Of a DNA stretch of 64,000 nt, positions 47,209 through 56,309 are shown one piece after another. A model generated the notes under the pieces. It had not been told where the DNA came from. It saw only the letters and a program-made list of their open reading frames with translations, and searched no databases. This stretch comes from Alphaproteobacteria bacterium. Its GTDB lineage: Bacteria > Pseudomonadota > Alphaproteobacteria > Rhizobiales > Devosiaceae. A program made the translations under genes and the position numbers. How positions within the stretch are numbered: position 1 is the first letter of the stretch; each line of letters begins with the position of its first letter. The DNA is taken from contig JAHJWO010000042.1 of NCBI GenBank assembly GCA_018828145.1, forward strand, positions 1 to 64,000, in the 5' to 3' direction.

Positions 47209-47502
47209 GAAGCTACTTCTTGGTTCGGCTGGCGCGACCATAGTCGCCTGGAGCCAAAGGTCACACCCAGCCCGGGACGATTTCCTCAATTGAGAGACCA
47301 AGACGACGCGTGCGTCCGCGCGACTTTCTGATCCCGAGGGAGCACTGACGCGATAAATTCGTCCGCATGATGGAAGGCTAGGTTCAAGGAGCAGGCTGTC
47401 TGCAGAAGTCCTTGATGTCGGTTGAGACGAAAGGCTGGAGCGGTGCGACCGTTGTGCCGGCAAATGACGGCATCGCCGCCAAGTCGGGCTTTACCACCTG
47501 GT

Positions 47503-47820
47503 TCAACATGCGGTCACCGCGCTGGAAGAGGTTCCCCAAACTGGATAGCCGAGCGGGTGGGCATCATCGGGCGGCTCGCACCAATCCATTTCCAGTGTTT
47601 CCATTCGCTCGACAAGATAGGGGATGAAGGCTTGGAAGTGTGGTGTCGCCTTGTGTGTTTGATGTGCGGCCTCGTCGACATACTGCTCGATCGACACAAA
47701 GCGGTCGCTGCCATCCGTGCTGGCAAAAAAATCGAAGGAAATGCATCCGGGCTCCGCCCGACTTGCCAAAATATGAGCCTGTCCAGCCCGCATGACTTCG
47801 GCGAGCGTCCCCGGCTTCAA
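47503..47820 (-). CDS. ABM-family monooxygenase, probably 5'-damaged
   Basis: The product (up to 105 residues) matches the antibiotic biosynthesis monooxygenase fold: EPGCISFDFFAS, DRFVSIEQYVDEAAHQTHKATPHFQAFI. The only usable start in frame is a TTG at 47820, within the first strand, and it lacks a good ribosome-binding site. The frame remains open without ATG or GTG back to a TGA near 48022, and LWTVRLKPG just upstream looks like the missing first strand. The gene may have lost its true start. Confidence 0.55.
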   Translation of the reverse strand: MKPGTLAEVMRAGQAHILASRAEPGCISFDFFASTDGSDRFVSIEQYVDEAAHQTHKATPHFQAFIPYLVERMETLEMDWCEPPDDAHPLGYPVWGTSSSAVTAC

Positions 47821-48514
47821 TCGGACGGTCCAAAGCGTCTTGCGCCTGTTTCCCCCCTTGGGTCTGTTGGGTAGAGCATAGATGACGGGAATGCCATCAT
47901 CCAGCTCGTCGACTGAGACGCGCGCCGGTTCACCATCTCCGACGCCATTCTGAACCGCGGACTTCTCAGAGGCGAAAGGCCGGCGCGGTCCTCTGCGCGT
48001 CGTTTGGCGTCGCGCGCAGCCTCAAACACTCAGACGTCTCCTCGTTCGGGACCGCACTAGGCCCGAAGCTGGCATTGAGGCTCCCAATGTCGCGTCACGC
48101 GTTTGTCGATGGCAGTTTAGGCTCGGCAAAATGCTGTGGCAGCAGATCTGCCTGCGTTACATCCGTCTCAAGACGTCAACAGATAGGCCAGCGAGCAGCA
48201 GGCAGCGGGCGGCGGCATCGAACCCCCTAGCCATGGCAGCCGTTGAGCAGACCTAGTCGCTTCCCACAAAGCTGACATCGCGCGCGCAGCGAATTGAAAA
48301 CGTCTGCGATTCCGTGTCGATCTATCTTGATAAAGCTGTTGCCCCGTTCAGTTGGCGCCGACCTTTCGCGAGCTTTATCTATGAGAGACAATTGACTGCA
48401 GTCATTGCCCCTGATTGCATGCAAATGCGAGTTGCACGCTCGACGTTAAAGATCGAGGCACTCTCGCGGGCCGCCACGGGCCGGCAGTTGAAAAAGGGCC
48501 CTAGGGAGGACAAC
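47821..48514. other. Gene-poor region upstream of ribose-type ABC operon
   Basis: No intact gene is supported. The first 200 bp hold the start-less extension of the ABM frame on the minus strand. Nearer the operon are perfect palindromes TGACTGCAGTCA (48393-48404) and TTGCATGCAA (48415-48424), plus an inverted pair GATAAAGCT/AGCTTTATC (near 48330 and 48371). A TTGACT at 48392 could be a -35 element. These probably form the operon's promoter and operator. Confidence 0.45.
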
Positions 48515-49522
48515 ATGAAGCACTTTGTCGTTATGACGGGTCTTACCGTTCTGTTGACGTCGACCGCCCTGGCTGAGACCTCGGCCAAGCGCATCGCGCT
48601 ATCCAATAACTATGCCGGCAATTCGTGGCGCCAAGCCATGTTACAGAGCTGGGAGACGATCACGAAACCGGCTGTTGAGGCAGGCATCGTAGCCGCTGCA
48701 GATGCTTTCACCACCGCCGAAAATCAGGCCACCGAGCAGGCTGCGCAGATCCAGAACATGATCCTGGAGGGCTATGACGCGATCGTGGTCAATGCCGCCT
48801 CGCCCACCGCTCTCAATGGCGCGGTCAAGGAAGCCTGCGACGCCGGCATTACCGTCGTGTCGTTCGACGGCATCGTCACCGAACCCTGCGCCTGGCGCAT
48901 CGCGGTGGACTTCAAGCAGATGGGCAAGGACCAGCTGACCTATCTGGCCGAAAAGCTTCCTGAGGGCGGCAAGCTGCTGGAAATCCGCGGCCTTGCCGGC
49001 GTCTTCGTCGATGACGAGATTTCCGCCGGTATCCATGAAGGCGTCGCCGAAAATCCGCAGTTCGAGATCGTCGGCTCGGTGCATGGCGACTGGGCGCAGG
49101 ACGTGGCGCAGAAGGCCGTTGCCGGCATCCTGCCGAGTCTGCCCGAAGACATAGTAGGCGTGGTCACCCAGGGTGGCGACGGTTATGGTGCCGCCCAGGC
49201 ATTTGCCGCGGCGGGTCGCGATATGCCGCTCATCATCATGGGCAACCGTCAGGACGAACTGGCCTGGTGGAAGGAACAGAAGGACGCCAATGGCTACGAG
49301 ACCATGTCCGTTTCCATCGCACCGGGCGTCTCCACGCTTGCCTTCTGGGTGGCACAGCAGATTCTGGACGGCCAGGACGTGCCCAAGGAACTTGTCGTGC
49401 CCTTCCTCCGGATCGATCAGGATGGCCTCGAGGCGAGCCTCGAAACCACTCCTGCCGGCGGCGTGGCCAATGTGGAATACAGCCTTGAGGACGCCCAGGC
49501 AGTCATTGCTGCAGCCAAGTAG
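48515..49522 (+). CDS. Sugar ABC transporter substrate-binding protein (ribose type)
   Basis: The 335-residue periplasmic protein has a signal peptide cleaved near ALA/ET (about residue 20) and a type I (RbsB-like) binding fold: RIALSNNYAGNSWRQ, QIQNMILEGYDAIVVNAASPTALNGAVKEACDAGITVVSFD. Such proteins bind pentoses, hexoses or related polyols. AGGGAGGA precedes the ATG closely. It is the first gene of a four-gene importer operon with no enzyme or regulator attached. Confidence 0.92.
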   Translation: MKHFVVMTGLTVLLTSTALAETSAKRIALSNNYAGNSWRQAMLQSWETITKPAVEAGIVAAADAFTTAENQATEQAAQIQNMILEGYDAIVVNAASPTALNGAVKEACDAGITVVSFDGIVTEPCAWRIAVDFKQMGKDQLTYLAEKLPEGGKLLEIRGLAGVFVDDEISAGIHEGVAENPQFEIVGSVHGDWAQDVAQKAVAGILPSLPEDIVGVVTQGGDGYGAAQAFAAAGRDMPLIIMGNRQDELAWWKEQKDANGYETMSVSIAPGVSTLAFWVAQQILDGQDVPKELVVPFLRIDQDGLEASLETTPAGGVANVEYSLEDAQAVIAAAK

Positions 49523-49542
49523 GGCTATCAATCCCCAAGACC

Positions 49543-51006
49543 ATGACTTTCCAGAAAGACAACCCGGTCTTGACCGTGGACGGCGCTAGCAAGAGCTTTG
49601 GCGCCGTCCGTGCCCTCAATGGGCTGAGCTTTGTACTTGCTGCTGGCGAATGCGTTGGCCTTGTCGGGCATAACGGCGCAGGCAAATCCACGCTCGTGGG
49701 CATCATGAATGGGGGCACCCGCCCAGATACAGGGACGATCCGTATCGAGGGGAACGAAGGGACCGGACGCTATTCCGTCGCGGTGGCGCGAAAGCACGGT
49801 GTGCGCTGCGTTTTCCAGGAACTGTCGCTCTGCCCGAACCTGACTGTCACCGAGAATGCCCGCATTGCGCATGCCTCCATCCGCGGCTTCGCCTGGCGCC
49901 GCCGCGCCGAACGCGTGGTTCGCAGCAAGCTGGACGAGATCTTCCCCGATCATGGCATCGATTGCGGCCAGTCCGTGGGCATGCTGGGCATCGCCCAGCG
50001 CCAGATGGTGGAAATCGCCATGGCGTTTTCCGAGAGTGATGGCCCGGCGCGCATCGTGATCCTCGATGAGCCGACATCCTCGCTCGACGCCAGTATTGCG
50101 CGCCAGATGCTCGCCTATATCCGCAAATTCGTGGCCGCGGGGGGCTCGGTCGTCCTCATCTCCCATATCCTGAACGAAATCCTGACCACCGCCGACCGCA
50201 TCGTCGTGATGAAGGACGGCAGCGTGGTGGCCAATGGACCATCCAGTGGTTTCACGCTCGACTCCCTCGTGGGTGCCATGGGGAGCGTGGTTCGCCCTCG
50301 CGACGCCGCCGCTCCCCCGCGTGATCGCACCGATACAAAGCCCATACTATCCAGGCGCGGCAGCGACAGTGCTCCCGAATTCCGCGCCTATGCCGGCGAA
50401 ATCGTCGGCCTGGCCGGATTGGGGGGCCACGGCCAGACCGAGACGCTGGTCGAACTGTTTCGTGGCTTCGGCGGCGACTGGAAAGCGCGCACCAATATCA
50501 GGGCAGCCTTCGTGGCGGGGGACCGCCACGTTGATGGCAACCTGCCGATGTGGAGCATCCTGCGCAACATCTCGATCACCCTCTTGACCGACCTGACCCG
50601 GGCCGGAATTGTCCGCGAGCGGAATGAACGTGCCATTGCCCAAAGCTGGCGCGAGCGCATTGGCATCCGCACCGACAGCCTCGACAATCCGATCCTGTCG
50701 CTTTCTGGCGGCAACCAGCAGAAGGTGCTGTTCTCCCGGGCGCTGGCGACGCGGGCGCCCATCGTGCTGATGGACGACCCCATGCGAGGCGTCGATATCG
50801 GCACCAAGCAGGAGGTTTATTCGCTGTTGCGCGCCGAGGCCGACCAGGGCCGGACCTTTGTCTGGTACTCCACCGAAATCGATGAAATCTGCCAATGCGA
50901 CCGCGTCTATGTGTTTCGTGAAGGCCGGATCGTCGAAGAACTTGCCGGCGACGACATTCGCGAGGACAGGGTGCTTGCCGCTTCGTTCTCGACCGAGGCC
51001 GCATGA
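49543..51006 (+). CDS. Sugar ABC transporter ATP-binding protein (RbsA/MglA type)
   Basis: The 487-residue protein is a tandem ATPase of the CUT2 family. The first half has Walker A GHNGAGKST and Walker B VILDEPTSSLD, but its signature is LGIAQRQMVEIA, not the usual LSxGxQQ. The second half lacks a normal Walker A, as is usual (GLAGLGGHGQTE), and has an intact LSGGNQQKV and VLMDDPMRGVDIGTK. It energises import through the two downstream permeases. Its stop overlaps the next start (ATGA). Confidence 0.9.
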   Translation: MTFQKDNPVLTVDGASKSFGAVRALNGLSFVLAAGECVGLVGHNGAGKSTLVGIMNGGTRPDTGTIRIEGNEGTGRYSVAVARKHGVRCVFQELSLCPNLTVTENARIAHASIRGFAWRRRAERVVRSKLDEIFPDHGIDCGQSVGMLGIAQRQMVEIAMAFSESDGPARIVILDEPTSSLDASIARQMLAYIRKFVAAGGSVVLISHILNEILTTADRIVVMKDGSVVANGPSSGFTLDSLVGAMGSVVRPRDAAAPPRDRTDTKPILSRRGSDSAPEFRAYAGEIVGLAGLGGHGQTETLVELFRGFGGDWKARTNIRAAFVAGDRHVDGNLPMWSILRNISITLLTDLTRAGIVRERNERAIAQSWRERIGIRTDSLDNPILSLSGGNQQKVLFSRALATRAPIVLMDDPMRGVDIGTKQEVYSLLRAEADQGRTFVWYSTEIDEICQCDRVYVFREGRIVEELAGDDIREDRVLAASFSTEAA

Positions 51007-51944
51007 CCTGGTTCACCGCCGACCGTCTTCGCCTGCTGGTGCCCGCTCTGTCGCTGGCAGTGCTGCTCGCCGCCGTTTTCTGGGTGCAGCCGCGCGCCAT
51101 GAGCTATACCGGCCTCAACCTGCTGTTCAATCTTGCCGTGCCGATAGCGCTGGCGACCATTGCCCAGATGCTGATCATGACGGTCAACGACCTCGATCTC
51201 TCCATGGGCACATTCGTCAGCTTCGTCGCCTGCGTCACGGCGACCTTCCTGCAGTCCAATCCGGTGGTGGGCGTGCTCATTCTTGTCGGATGTGTTGGCG
51301 TCTATGTGGTTCTAGGCATGGTCATTTACCTGCGGAACCTGCCATCCATCGTGGTCACCCTGGGCATGAGCTTCGTCTGGGGCGGATTGGCCGTGCTGCT
51401 GCTGCCGGCGCCCGGTGGCGTCGCGCCTGACTGGATCCGCGCCGTGATGGTGAGCAAGCCTCCGCTCGTGCCCATGGCAATCATCGCCAGCGTCCTGATC
51501 GCGGCAGTCGCCCATTGGATCGTCATCCGCTCGGCATTCGGCGTGGTCATTCGCGGCGTTGGCGGCAATGAACGTTCGGTGACCAGGGCCGGCTGGTCGG
51601 TGCTGCGGGCCCGTGCGGCCGCCTATGCTCTGGCCGCAGTCTTCGCGGTTCTCGCTGGCATGTGCCTGGTGGGGCTCACCACGTCGGCAGATGCCAACAT
51701 CGCCCTGCGCTATACGCTGCTCTCGATTGCCGGGGTAATCCTGGGTGGCGGTGAATTTGTCGGCGGGCGCGTGTCTCCCATCGGAGCCGTCATTGGTGCG
51801 CTGACGCTGACGCTGGCCGCCTCGTTCCTGTCTTTCCTCAAGATTTCGCCCGATTGGCAGATCGGCGCACAGGGGGCCATCCTCATTATAGTCCTTGCGC
51901 TGCGACTGGTCCTCAATCGCCGCGAAGGCGGGGCGGGCAAATGA
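51003..51944 (+). CDS. Sugar ABC transporter permease (RbsC type), first
   Basis: This 313-residue inner-membrane protein has about eight to ten hydrophobic segments. It carries the CUT2 permease landmarks NDLDLSMGTFVSFVA near residue 62 and GGEFVGGRVSPIGAVIGAL near the end. It forms the channel with the second permease gene. Its start overlaps the ATPase stop and its stop overlaps the next start, both as ATGA. Confidence 0.92.
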   Translation: MTWFTADRLRLLVPALSLAVLLAAVFWVQPRAMSYTGLNLLFNLAVPIALATIAQMLIMTVNDLDLSMGTFVSFVACVTATFLQSNPVVGVLILVGCVGVYVVLGMVIYLRNLPSIVVTLGMSFVWGGLAVLLLPAPGGVAPDWIRAVMVSKPPLVPMAIIASVLIAAVAHWIVIRSAFGVVIRGVGGNERSVTRAGWSVLRARAAAYALAAVFAVLAGMCLVGLTTSADANIALRYTLLSIAGVILGGGEFVGGRVSPIGAVIGALTLTLAASFLSFLKISPDWQIGAQGAILIIVLALRLVLNRREGGAGK

Positions 51945-52885
51945 CGTCCCTTCGAACCCTGTTCGCCAAACCCTGGATCTGGTCCTTTCTGGCGGCGGCC
52001 GGCGTCTGGCTGGTCACCATCGTCTTTACCGGCGGTGCCTCCGCGGCCGGCCTGTCGCAGGCAGCGCTGACCTTTGCCGCCTTTTCCATCATTGTCGGCA
52101 TCGGCCAGATGTTCGTCATCACCCTTGGTCCGGGCAATGTCGACCTCTCCATCCCCGCAACCATGACGCTTGCCGGTACGGTCGCCCTGAAGATCATGGA
52201 TTCTAGCAATGGCCTTATCCTGATGGGCCTCCTGGTCACCCTGCTGATCGGGCTTGCGATCGGCATCATCAATTACGCGCTGATCAAGCTGTTGCGGATA
52301 CCGCCGATCATCGCCACGCTCTCATCAAGCTTCATCATCCAGTCTGCAGCGATCTCGTATAACAGAGGGCTGCGCATCAAGCCGCCTTCCGCCCTGGCCG
52401 AGTTCACCACCGCGACGACTCTGGGCATTCCCAACCTGGCCTATCTGGCGCTGGCGGTGTCGGTGGCGGCCTGGGTCGCGCTCGAAAAGGGCATCTATGG
52501 CCGCTGGGTTTCGGCCGTCGGTCAGAACATGCGGGCCGCGCGGATGGCCGGCGTACCGGTGGACGGCGTCCGGGCCGCAACCTACCTGCTCTGCGCCGTG
52601 CTGGCTGCGCTGGCCGGCCTGCTGCTGAGCTGCTTTTCGGGCGGTGCGGCGCTCAATATGGGGGCAGAATATCTCCTCACATCGATTGCGGTAGTGGTGA
52701 TCGGCGGTACAGCCGTGGCCGGCGGTTTCGCCAACGTCCCTGGCATCTGGGGCGCTTCGCTGTTTCTGTTTCTGGTCGTGTCGATGCTCAACACCTATGG
52801 GGCCGCTGCCGGCATCAGACTGCTGCTGACAGGCACAATCATCATTGCTGTTATCATCGCAGCCAGTCGCAGGCCCCGAACCTAA
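51941..52885 (+). CDS. Sugar ABC transporter permease (RbsC type), second
   Basis: This 314-residue CUT2 permease has similar landmarks: VITLGPGNVDLSIPATMTLAG near 60 and VVIGGTAVAGGFANVPGIWGA near 250. Two different permeases point to a heteromeric channel, as in several rhizobial CUT2 importers. The ATG at 51941 is chosen because it overlaps the previous stop; the longer frame is spurious. It is the last gene of the operon. Confidence 0.92.
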   Translation: MTSLRTLFAKPWIWSFLAAAGVWLVTIVFTGGASAAGLSQAALTFAAFSIIVGIGQMFVITLGPGNVDLSIPATMTLAGTVALKIMDSSNGLILMGLLVTLLIGLAIGIINYALIKLLRIPPIIATLSSSFIIQSAAISYNRGLRIKPPSALAEFTTATTLGIPNLAYLALAVSVAAWVALEKGIYGRWVSAVGQNMRAARMAGVPVDGVRAATYLLCAVLAALAGLLLSCFSGGAALNMGAEYLLTSIAVVVIGGTAVAGGFANVPGIWGASLFLFLVVSMLNTYGAAAGIRLLLTGTIIIAVIIAASRRPRT

Positions 52886-53216
52886 TTCGAGCGAGGTCAC
52901 CACCCGCTACCTCGCCAGGCACGACGAGGACCGCTGCGGGCCTATTCGATACCATGGCCCCACTGACCAGTGCAGTGTTATTTGGAAGGTTGGGCGCGCC
53001 CAGCTACTTCGCCTCACAGCGCTAGTGGAAGCCTTAGGGGCGTGCTAGCATGACGTCATGATCGGCTCGCGTACCATTGCCATGCTCAATACCGTCCGCC
53101 CCTCAGGGCGTGCGGGATGGGTCTTGCGCTAGCACACGACCGATCGCCACACGAACCCTGCGAGGCGAGCAGGGTTCCAAGGCGCCCGCTCCCTCGTTTG
53201 CCAAAGAGGAGAGCCC
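52886..53216. other. Spacer after ABC operon with palindromes
   Basis: No gene is supported in these 331 bp. A perfect 12-bp palindrome CATGACGTCATG lies at 53049-53060. A hairpin AACCCTGC/GCAGGGTT with a 7-nt loop lies at 53154-53176, ending 40 bp before the acetyltransferase ATG. Neither has a U-tract. They could be a regulator site and a leader hairpin, respectively. Confidence 0.4.
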
Positions 53217-53732
53217 ATGCCGCAATTCCCGAAGAACTGGCCAGCCGGCCTTGTCATCCGCGCCTCGCGCCCGGACGACGCCGCCGATATGGCCGAACTT
53301 ATCGCCCTGCCCGGCTTTCGCGCCGGCACGCTGCGCCTGCCCTATCCAAGGCAGGAACAGGTGCGCAGCTGGCTCGAAGGCCAGACCGAGAATACGGTCA
53401 ACCTCATGGCCGTGCTGGACGGAAAGATTGTCGGCAATGCCGGGCTCAACCGGCTGAGCGGGCGGCGCGCGCATGCGGCGGGCCTGGGCATCGGCATTCA
53501 CGACGATTTCGTCGGCCGGGGCATCGGCACGGCGCTGATCAGCGAACTGGTCGATATGGCAGACAACTGGCTCGATATCCGGCGGCTGGAGCTCAATGTC
53601 TATACCGACAACAGTGTCGCTGTCCGTCTCTACGAGAAGTTCGGCTTCCGGCGCGAGGGCGTCTTCGTCGGCTATGCCTATCGCGAGGGCGCCTATGTCG
53701 ACTCGCTCGCCATGGCGCGCCTTCGGGCATGA
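53217..53732 (+). CDS. GNAT-family N-acetyltransferase
   Basis: The 171-residue protein has the GNAT fold. An N-terminal VIRASRPDDAADMAELI segment is followed by the acetyl-CoA loop in IHDDFVGRGIGTALISELVD (motif A, Q/RxxGxG/A) and YTDNSVAVRLYEKFGFRREG (motif B). The last part resembles RimJ/RimL or YjaB-type acetylases. The acceptor is unknown. AGAGGAGAG precedes the ATG. It converges on tolB, with a strong hairpin between. Confidence 0.88.
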   Translation: MPQFPKNWPAGLVIRASRPDDAADMAELIALPGFRAGTLRLPYPRQEQVRSWLEGQTENTVNLMAVLDGKIVGNAGLNRLSGRRAHAAGLGIGIHDDFVGRGIGTALISELVDMADNWLDIRRLELNVYTDNSVAVRLYEKFGFRREGVFVGYAYREGAYVDSLAMARLRA

Positions 53733-53734
53733 GA

Positions 53735-53764
53735 AGGGCGTCATTCCGGCGGGAATGACGCCCT
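53735..53764. terminator. Hairpin between acetyltransferase gene and tolB
   Basis: AGGGCGTCATTCC (53735-53747) and GGAATGACGCCCT (53752-53764) form a perfect 13-bp stem with a 4-nt loop between two converging genes. There is no long U-tract on either side, but stem strength and position support a bidirectional terminator. Confidence 0.75.
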
Positions 53765-53788
53765 CAATGGCACAGCGGCGGGAAGCGG

Positions 53789-55099
53789 CTAGGCCCGCAG
53801 GCCTGACCAGGCCGGATCGCTGGCATAGCTTTCGGTCGGGATGGTGATCAGGTTGCGGCCCCAGATGTCGACGCTCATCAGCTTGGGGCCGTCATTGCCG
53901 CCCGGATCCTGGAAGAACATGATGACGCGGCCATTGGGGGCCCAGGTCGGGCCTTCGGCATGGAAGCTCGAATAGAGCATGCGCTCACCCGAGCCATCGG
54001 GGTTCATGATGCCGATGTTGAACTGGCCGCCGGACTGGCGGGTAAAGGCGATGAGATCGCCCTTGGGCGCCCAGACCGGCGTGGAATAGCTGCCCTGGCC
54101 GAAGCTGATGCGCTGCGCATTGCCGCCGCCGGCGCCCATCATGTAGATCTGCGGCGAGCCGCCCCGATCGCTCTCGAAGACGATGCGGCTGCCATCGGGG
54201 GAGAAGGACGGGCCGGTATCGATGGCCGTGCCGGAGGTGAGCTGCATCGGCGTGCCGCCACCCGTGCCGACCGAATATATATTGGTGGCGCCGGCCTGCT
54301 CGACCGAGAAGACCACGGTGCCGCCATCGGGCGAAAAGCGCGGCGCGAAGGTCATGGCGCCGACATTGGCCAGCTTCTGCTGCTGGCCGGTCGACAGCTG
54401 CAGCAGATAGACCTGCGGATTGCCCTCGGCAAAGTTCATATAGGTGACCATGTCGCCATTGGGCGCAAAGCGCGGCGTCATGGCCATGGTGCTGCCATCG
54501 GTCAGATACTGCACATTGGCGCCGTCCTGATCCATGATGGCGAGGCGCCGCACGCGATTGGCCTTGGGGCCGCTTTCGGCGGTGTAGATGACGCGGGTAT
54601 CGAAGTACCCGGTGCCGCCGGCCAGCGATTCATAGATCGCGTCCGAGATGATATGGGCCACGCGGCGGGACGAATTGGGATCGGTATTGTAGCTCTTGCC
54701 CACCACCTGGGCCGCCTGCTGGGTATCCCAGACGCGGACCGACGAGGAGATCGTGCCGCCGCGCTCGACGCCACCCATCACCAGCGCATCGACATTGGCC
54801 GTGCGCCAGATGGTGAAATCGGGCGCATTGTTGACATCGCCCACCTGCACCGGCAGCGAGGCCGGATCGAGCGGCAGGAACAGGCCCGAGCGGCGCAGAT
54901 TGGCGCGCACGATATCGGCAATCTCCTTGCCGAAGGTCGGGTCGGACGAGGCAAAATCGGGGATGGCGATCGGCAGCGGCTGGAAGTTGGCGCCCTCCAC
55001 CACGATGCGCAGCTGCGCCATCGCCAGCGAAGAGCCGGCGAGCAGTGCCCCGCCAGCCAGGCCGAGCTTGAGCGCATTGCGCCGGGTCATAAGGGTCAT
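53789..55099 (-). CDS. tolB: Tol-Pal system protein TolB
   Basis: The 436-residue periplasmic protein has an N-terminal alpha/beta domain and a C-terminal six-bladed propeller with repeated FSPDG- and WAPxG-type turns (APRFSPDGGTVVFS, GPSFSPDGSRIVFES). It binds Pal and passes force from TolA for outer-membrane constriction. The ATG at 55099 follows GGAG. The signal peptide contains TRRNALKLGLAGG, a twin-arginine-like motif unusual for TolB. pal, its normal next gene, is about 11.7 kb further on. Confidence 0.95.
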   Translation of the reverse strand: MTLMTRRNALKLGLAGGALLAGSSLAMAQLRIVVEGANFQPLPIAIPDFASSDPTFGKEIADIVRANLRRSGLFLPLDPASLPVQVGDVNNAPDFTIWRTANVDALVMGGVERGGTISSSVRVWDTQQAAQVVGKSYNTDPNSSRRVAHIISDAIYESLAGGTGYFDTRVIYTAESGPKANRVRRLAIMDQDGANVQYLTDGSTMAMTPRFAPNGDMVTYMNFAEGNPQVYLLQLSTGQQQKLANVGAMTFAPRFSPDGGTVVFSVEQAGATNIYSVGTGGGTPMQLTSGTAIDTGPSFSPDGSRIVFESDRGGSPQIYMMGAGGGNAQRISFGQGSYSTPVWAPKGDLIAFTRQSGGQFNIGIMNPDGSGERMLYSSFHAEGPTWAPNGRVIMFFQDPGGNDGPKLMSVDIWGRNLITIPTESYASDPAWSGLRA

Positions 55100-55160
55100 A
55101 TCAGGTCTCCGTTCTCGCCGTTGGCCGCCAGTGTGCGCGCCGAACAGCCCAAATTCAAAA

Positions 55161-56300
55161 TCATGGCCGCAGTTCCACTTCGATCTGCCGCCATTCGTCA
55201 TAGGCATCTGCCGACAGCATCTCATAGGGCCCGCAGGCCGTCACCGCGCGCTGCGCCGCCCGGGCCACCGCCCCGCCCGCTGGCGACGGATCGGCCGAGA
55301 CCACCTGGGTATTGGCCACGGTGCGATCGGCATTCATGGACACGCGCAGCGTCACATTCAAGCCGCTGTTGATGTCGCTGGGCAGCAGGTTCCAGCAGGT
55401 CTTGATCCGCGCCACCAGCCCGTCGATCGCCGACTGGCTGAGCCGCGCCGAGGTGCCGTCGGTATCGCCCAGCGTGGGCGTACCGCCCTGCCCGGTCGTG
55501 CCGCCCGTGGTGGTATCGGTGTTGATGATGGCAGAAATATCATCGGCCAGCGACGCATCGAGCTGCGCAGGCGCCGGCTGCTGGGCTGCCGCGGCGGCTG
55601 CAGCGGCCTGGCGCTGGCGCTCTTCCTCTTCGCGCCGCTCGCGTTCGGCCTCGGCTGCGGCGAAGCGCTCGCGCAATTGTGTGAGGTTGCTCGGGCGCGA
55701 CGCCGGTACCGGCGCGGCCACGGCCGGGGTCACCGGCTCCGGTGTCGGCTCGGGCTCGGGGGTGGGCTCAGGCTCTGGCGTCGGCTCCGGCTCCGGCTCG
55801 GGGGTGGGCTCAGGCTCGGGTGTCGGCTCCGGCTCGGGGGCTGGAACCGGTTCCGGACGCGGCGCCGGCACGGGTGCCGGGACCGGCTCCGGGGTCGGCT
55901 CGGGCTCGGGGGCCGGGGTGGGTTCAGGAATGGGCTCGGGTTCCGGCTCTGGCTCGGGTTCCGGCTCGGGCGCAGCCTCGGGGGCGGGCGCCGTATTGGT
56001 GACAGGGGCCGGGGTCGGGATATCGGCCGGCGACGGGGTCACCTGGTCTTCTTCGGTATTGCCGGTGGGCTGCGCCAGTTCGGCAACCTGGTCATCCTCG
56101 ACGATGGAGGGCGTTTCGGTCTCGACGATTTCGCTGTCGAGCTGGCCGGCGCGGATGTTGGAATATTCCTCGATCGGCACCAGATCGACCGAGATCGACT
56201 CAACCGCCGGTGTCAACGGCTCCGCCAGCCCCAGATTGATGAGGCCGATGGCAAGCACCGCGATATGGGCCAGGATCGAGACGGTTACGCCGGTACGCAT
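55161..56300 (-). CDS. tolA: Tol-Pal system protein TolA
   Basis: The 379-residue protein has a single N-terminal membrane helix ([21 protein letters not shown]), a long periplasmic arm and a C-terminal TonB-like domain ([22 protein letters not shown] and on). The middle is a Pro-Glu repeat tract ([13 protein letters not shown], about 105-195), then a charged helix ([20 protein letters not shown]). It links TolQR in the inner membrane to TolB and Pal. It follows tolR with 9 bp between. Confidence 0.93.
   Translation of the reverse strand: MRTGVTVSILAHIAVLAIGLINLGLAEPLTPAVESISVDLVPIEEYSNIRAGQLDSEIVETETPSIVEDDQVAELAQPTGNTEEDQVTPSPADIPTPAPVTNTAPAPEAAPEPEPEPEPEPEPIPEPTPAPEPEPTPEPVPAPVPAPRPEPVPAPEPEPTPEPEPTPEPEPEPTPEPEPTPEPEPTPEPVTPAVAAPVPASRPSNLTQLRERFAAAEAERERREEEERQRQAAAAAAAAQQPAPAQLDASLADDISAIINTDTTTGGTTGQGGTPTLGDTDGTSARLSQSAIDGLVARIKTCWNLLPSDINSGLNVTLRVSMNADRTVANTQVVSADPSPAGGAVARAAQRAVTACGPYEMLSADAYDEWRQIEVELRP
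55740..55985 (-). repeat. In-gene Pro-Glu coding repeat of tolA
   Basis: A degenerate tandem repeat of hexamer-like units (GGCTCG/GGCTCC on the plus strand) encodes alternating Pro-Glu and Pro-Thr. It makes a stiff extended rod in TolA. Such tracts vary in length by slippage, so the copy number may differ between strains. Confidence 0.75.
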
Positions 56301-56309
56301 CGGGCTGGA

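Noticed and set aside
47412..47627. 71-codon plus-strand frame after tex
   Set aside because: It overlaps the ABM gene in antisense and has no recognisable features.
55740..55985. CRISPR-like tandem repeats
   Set aside because: The repeats are in-frame Pro-Glu codons of TolA with no spacers.
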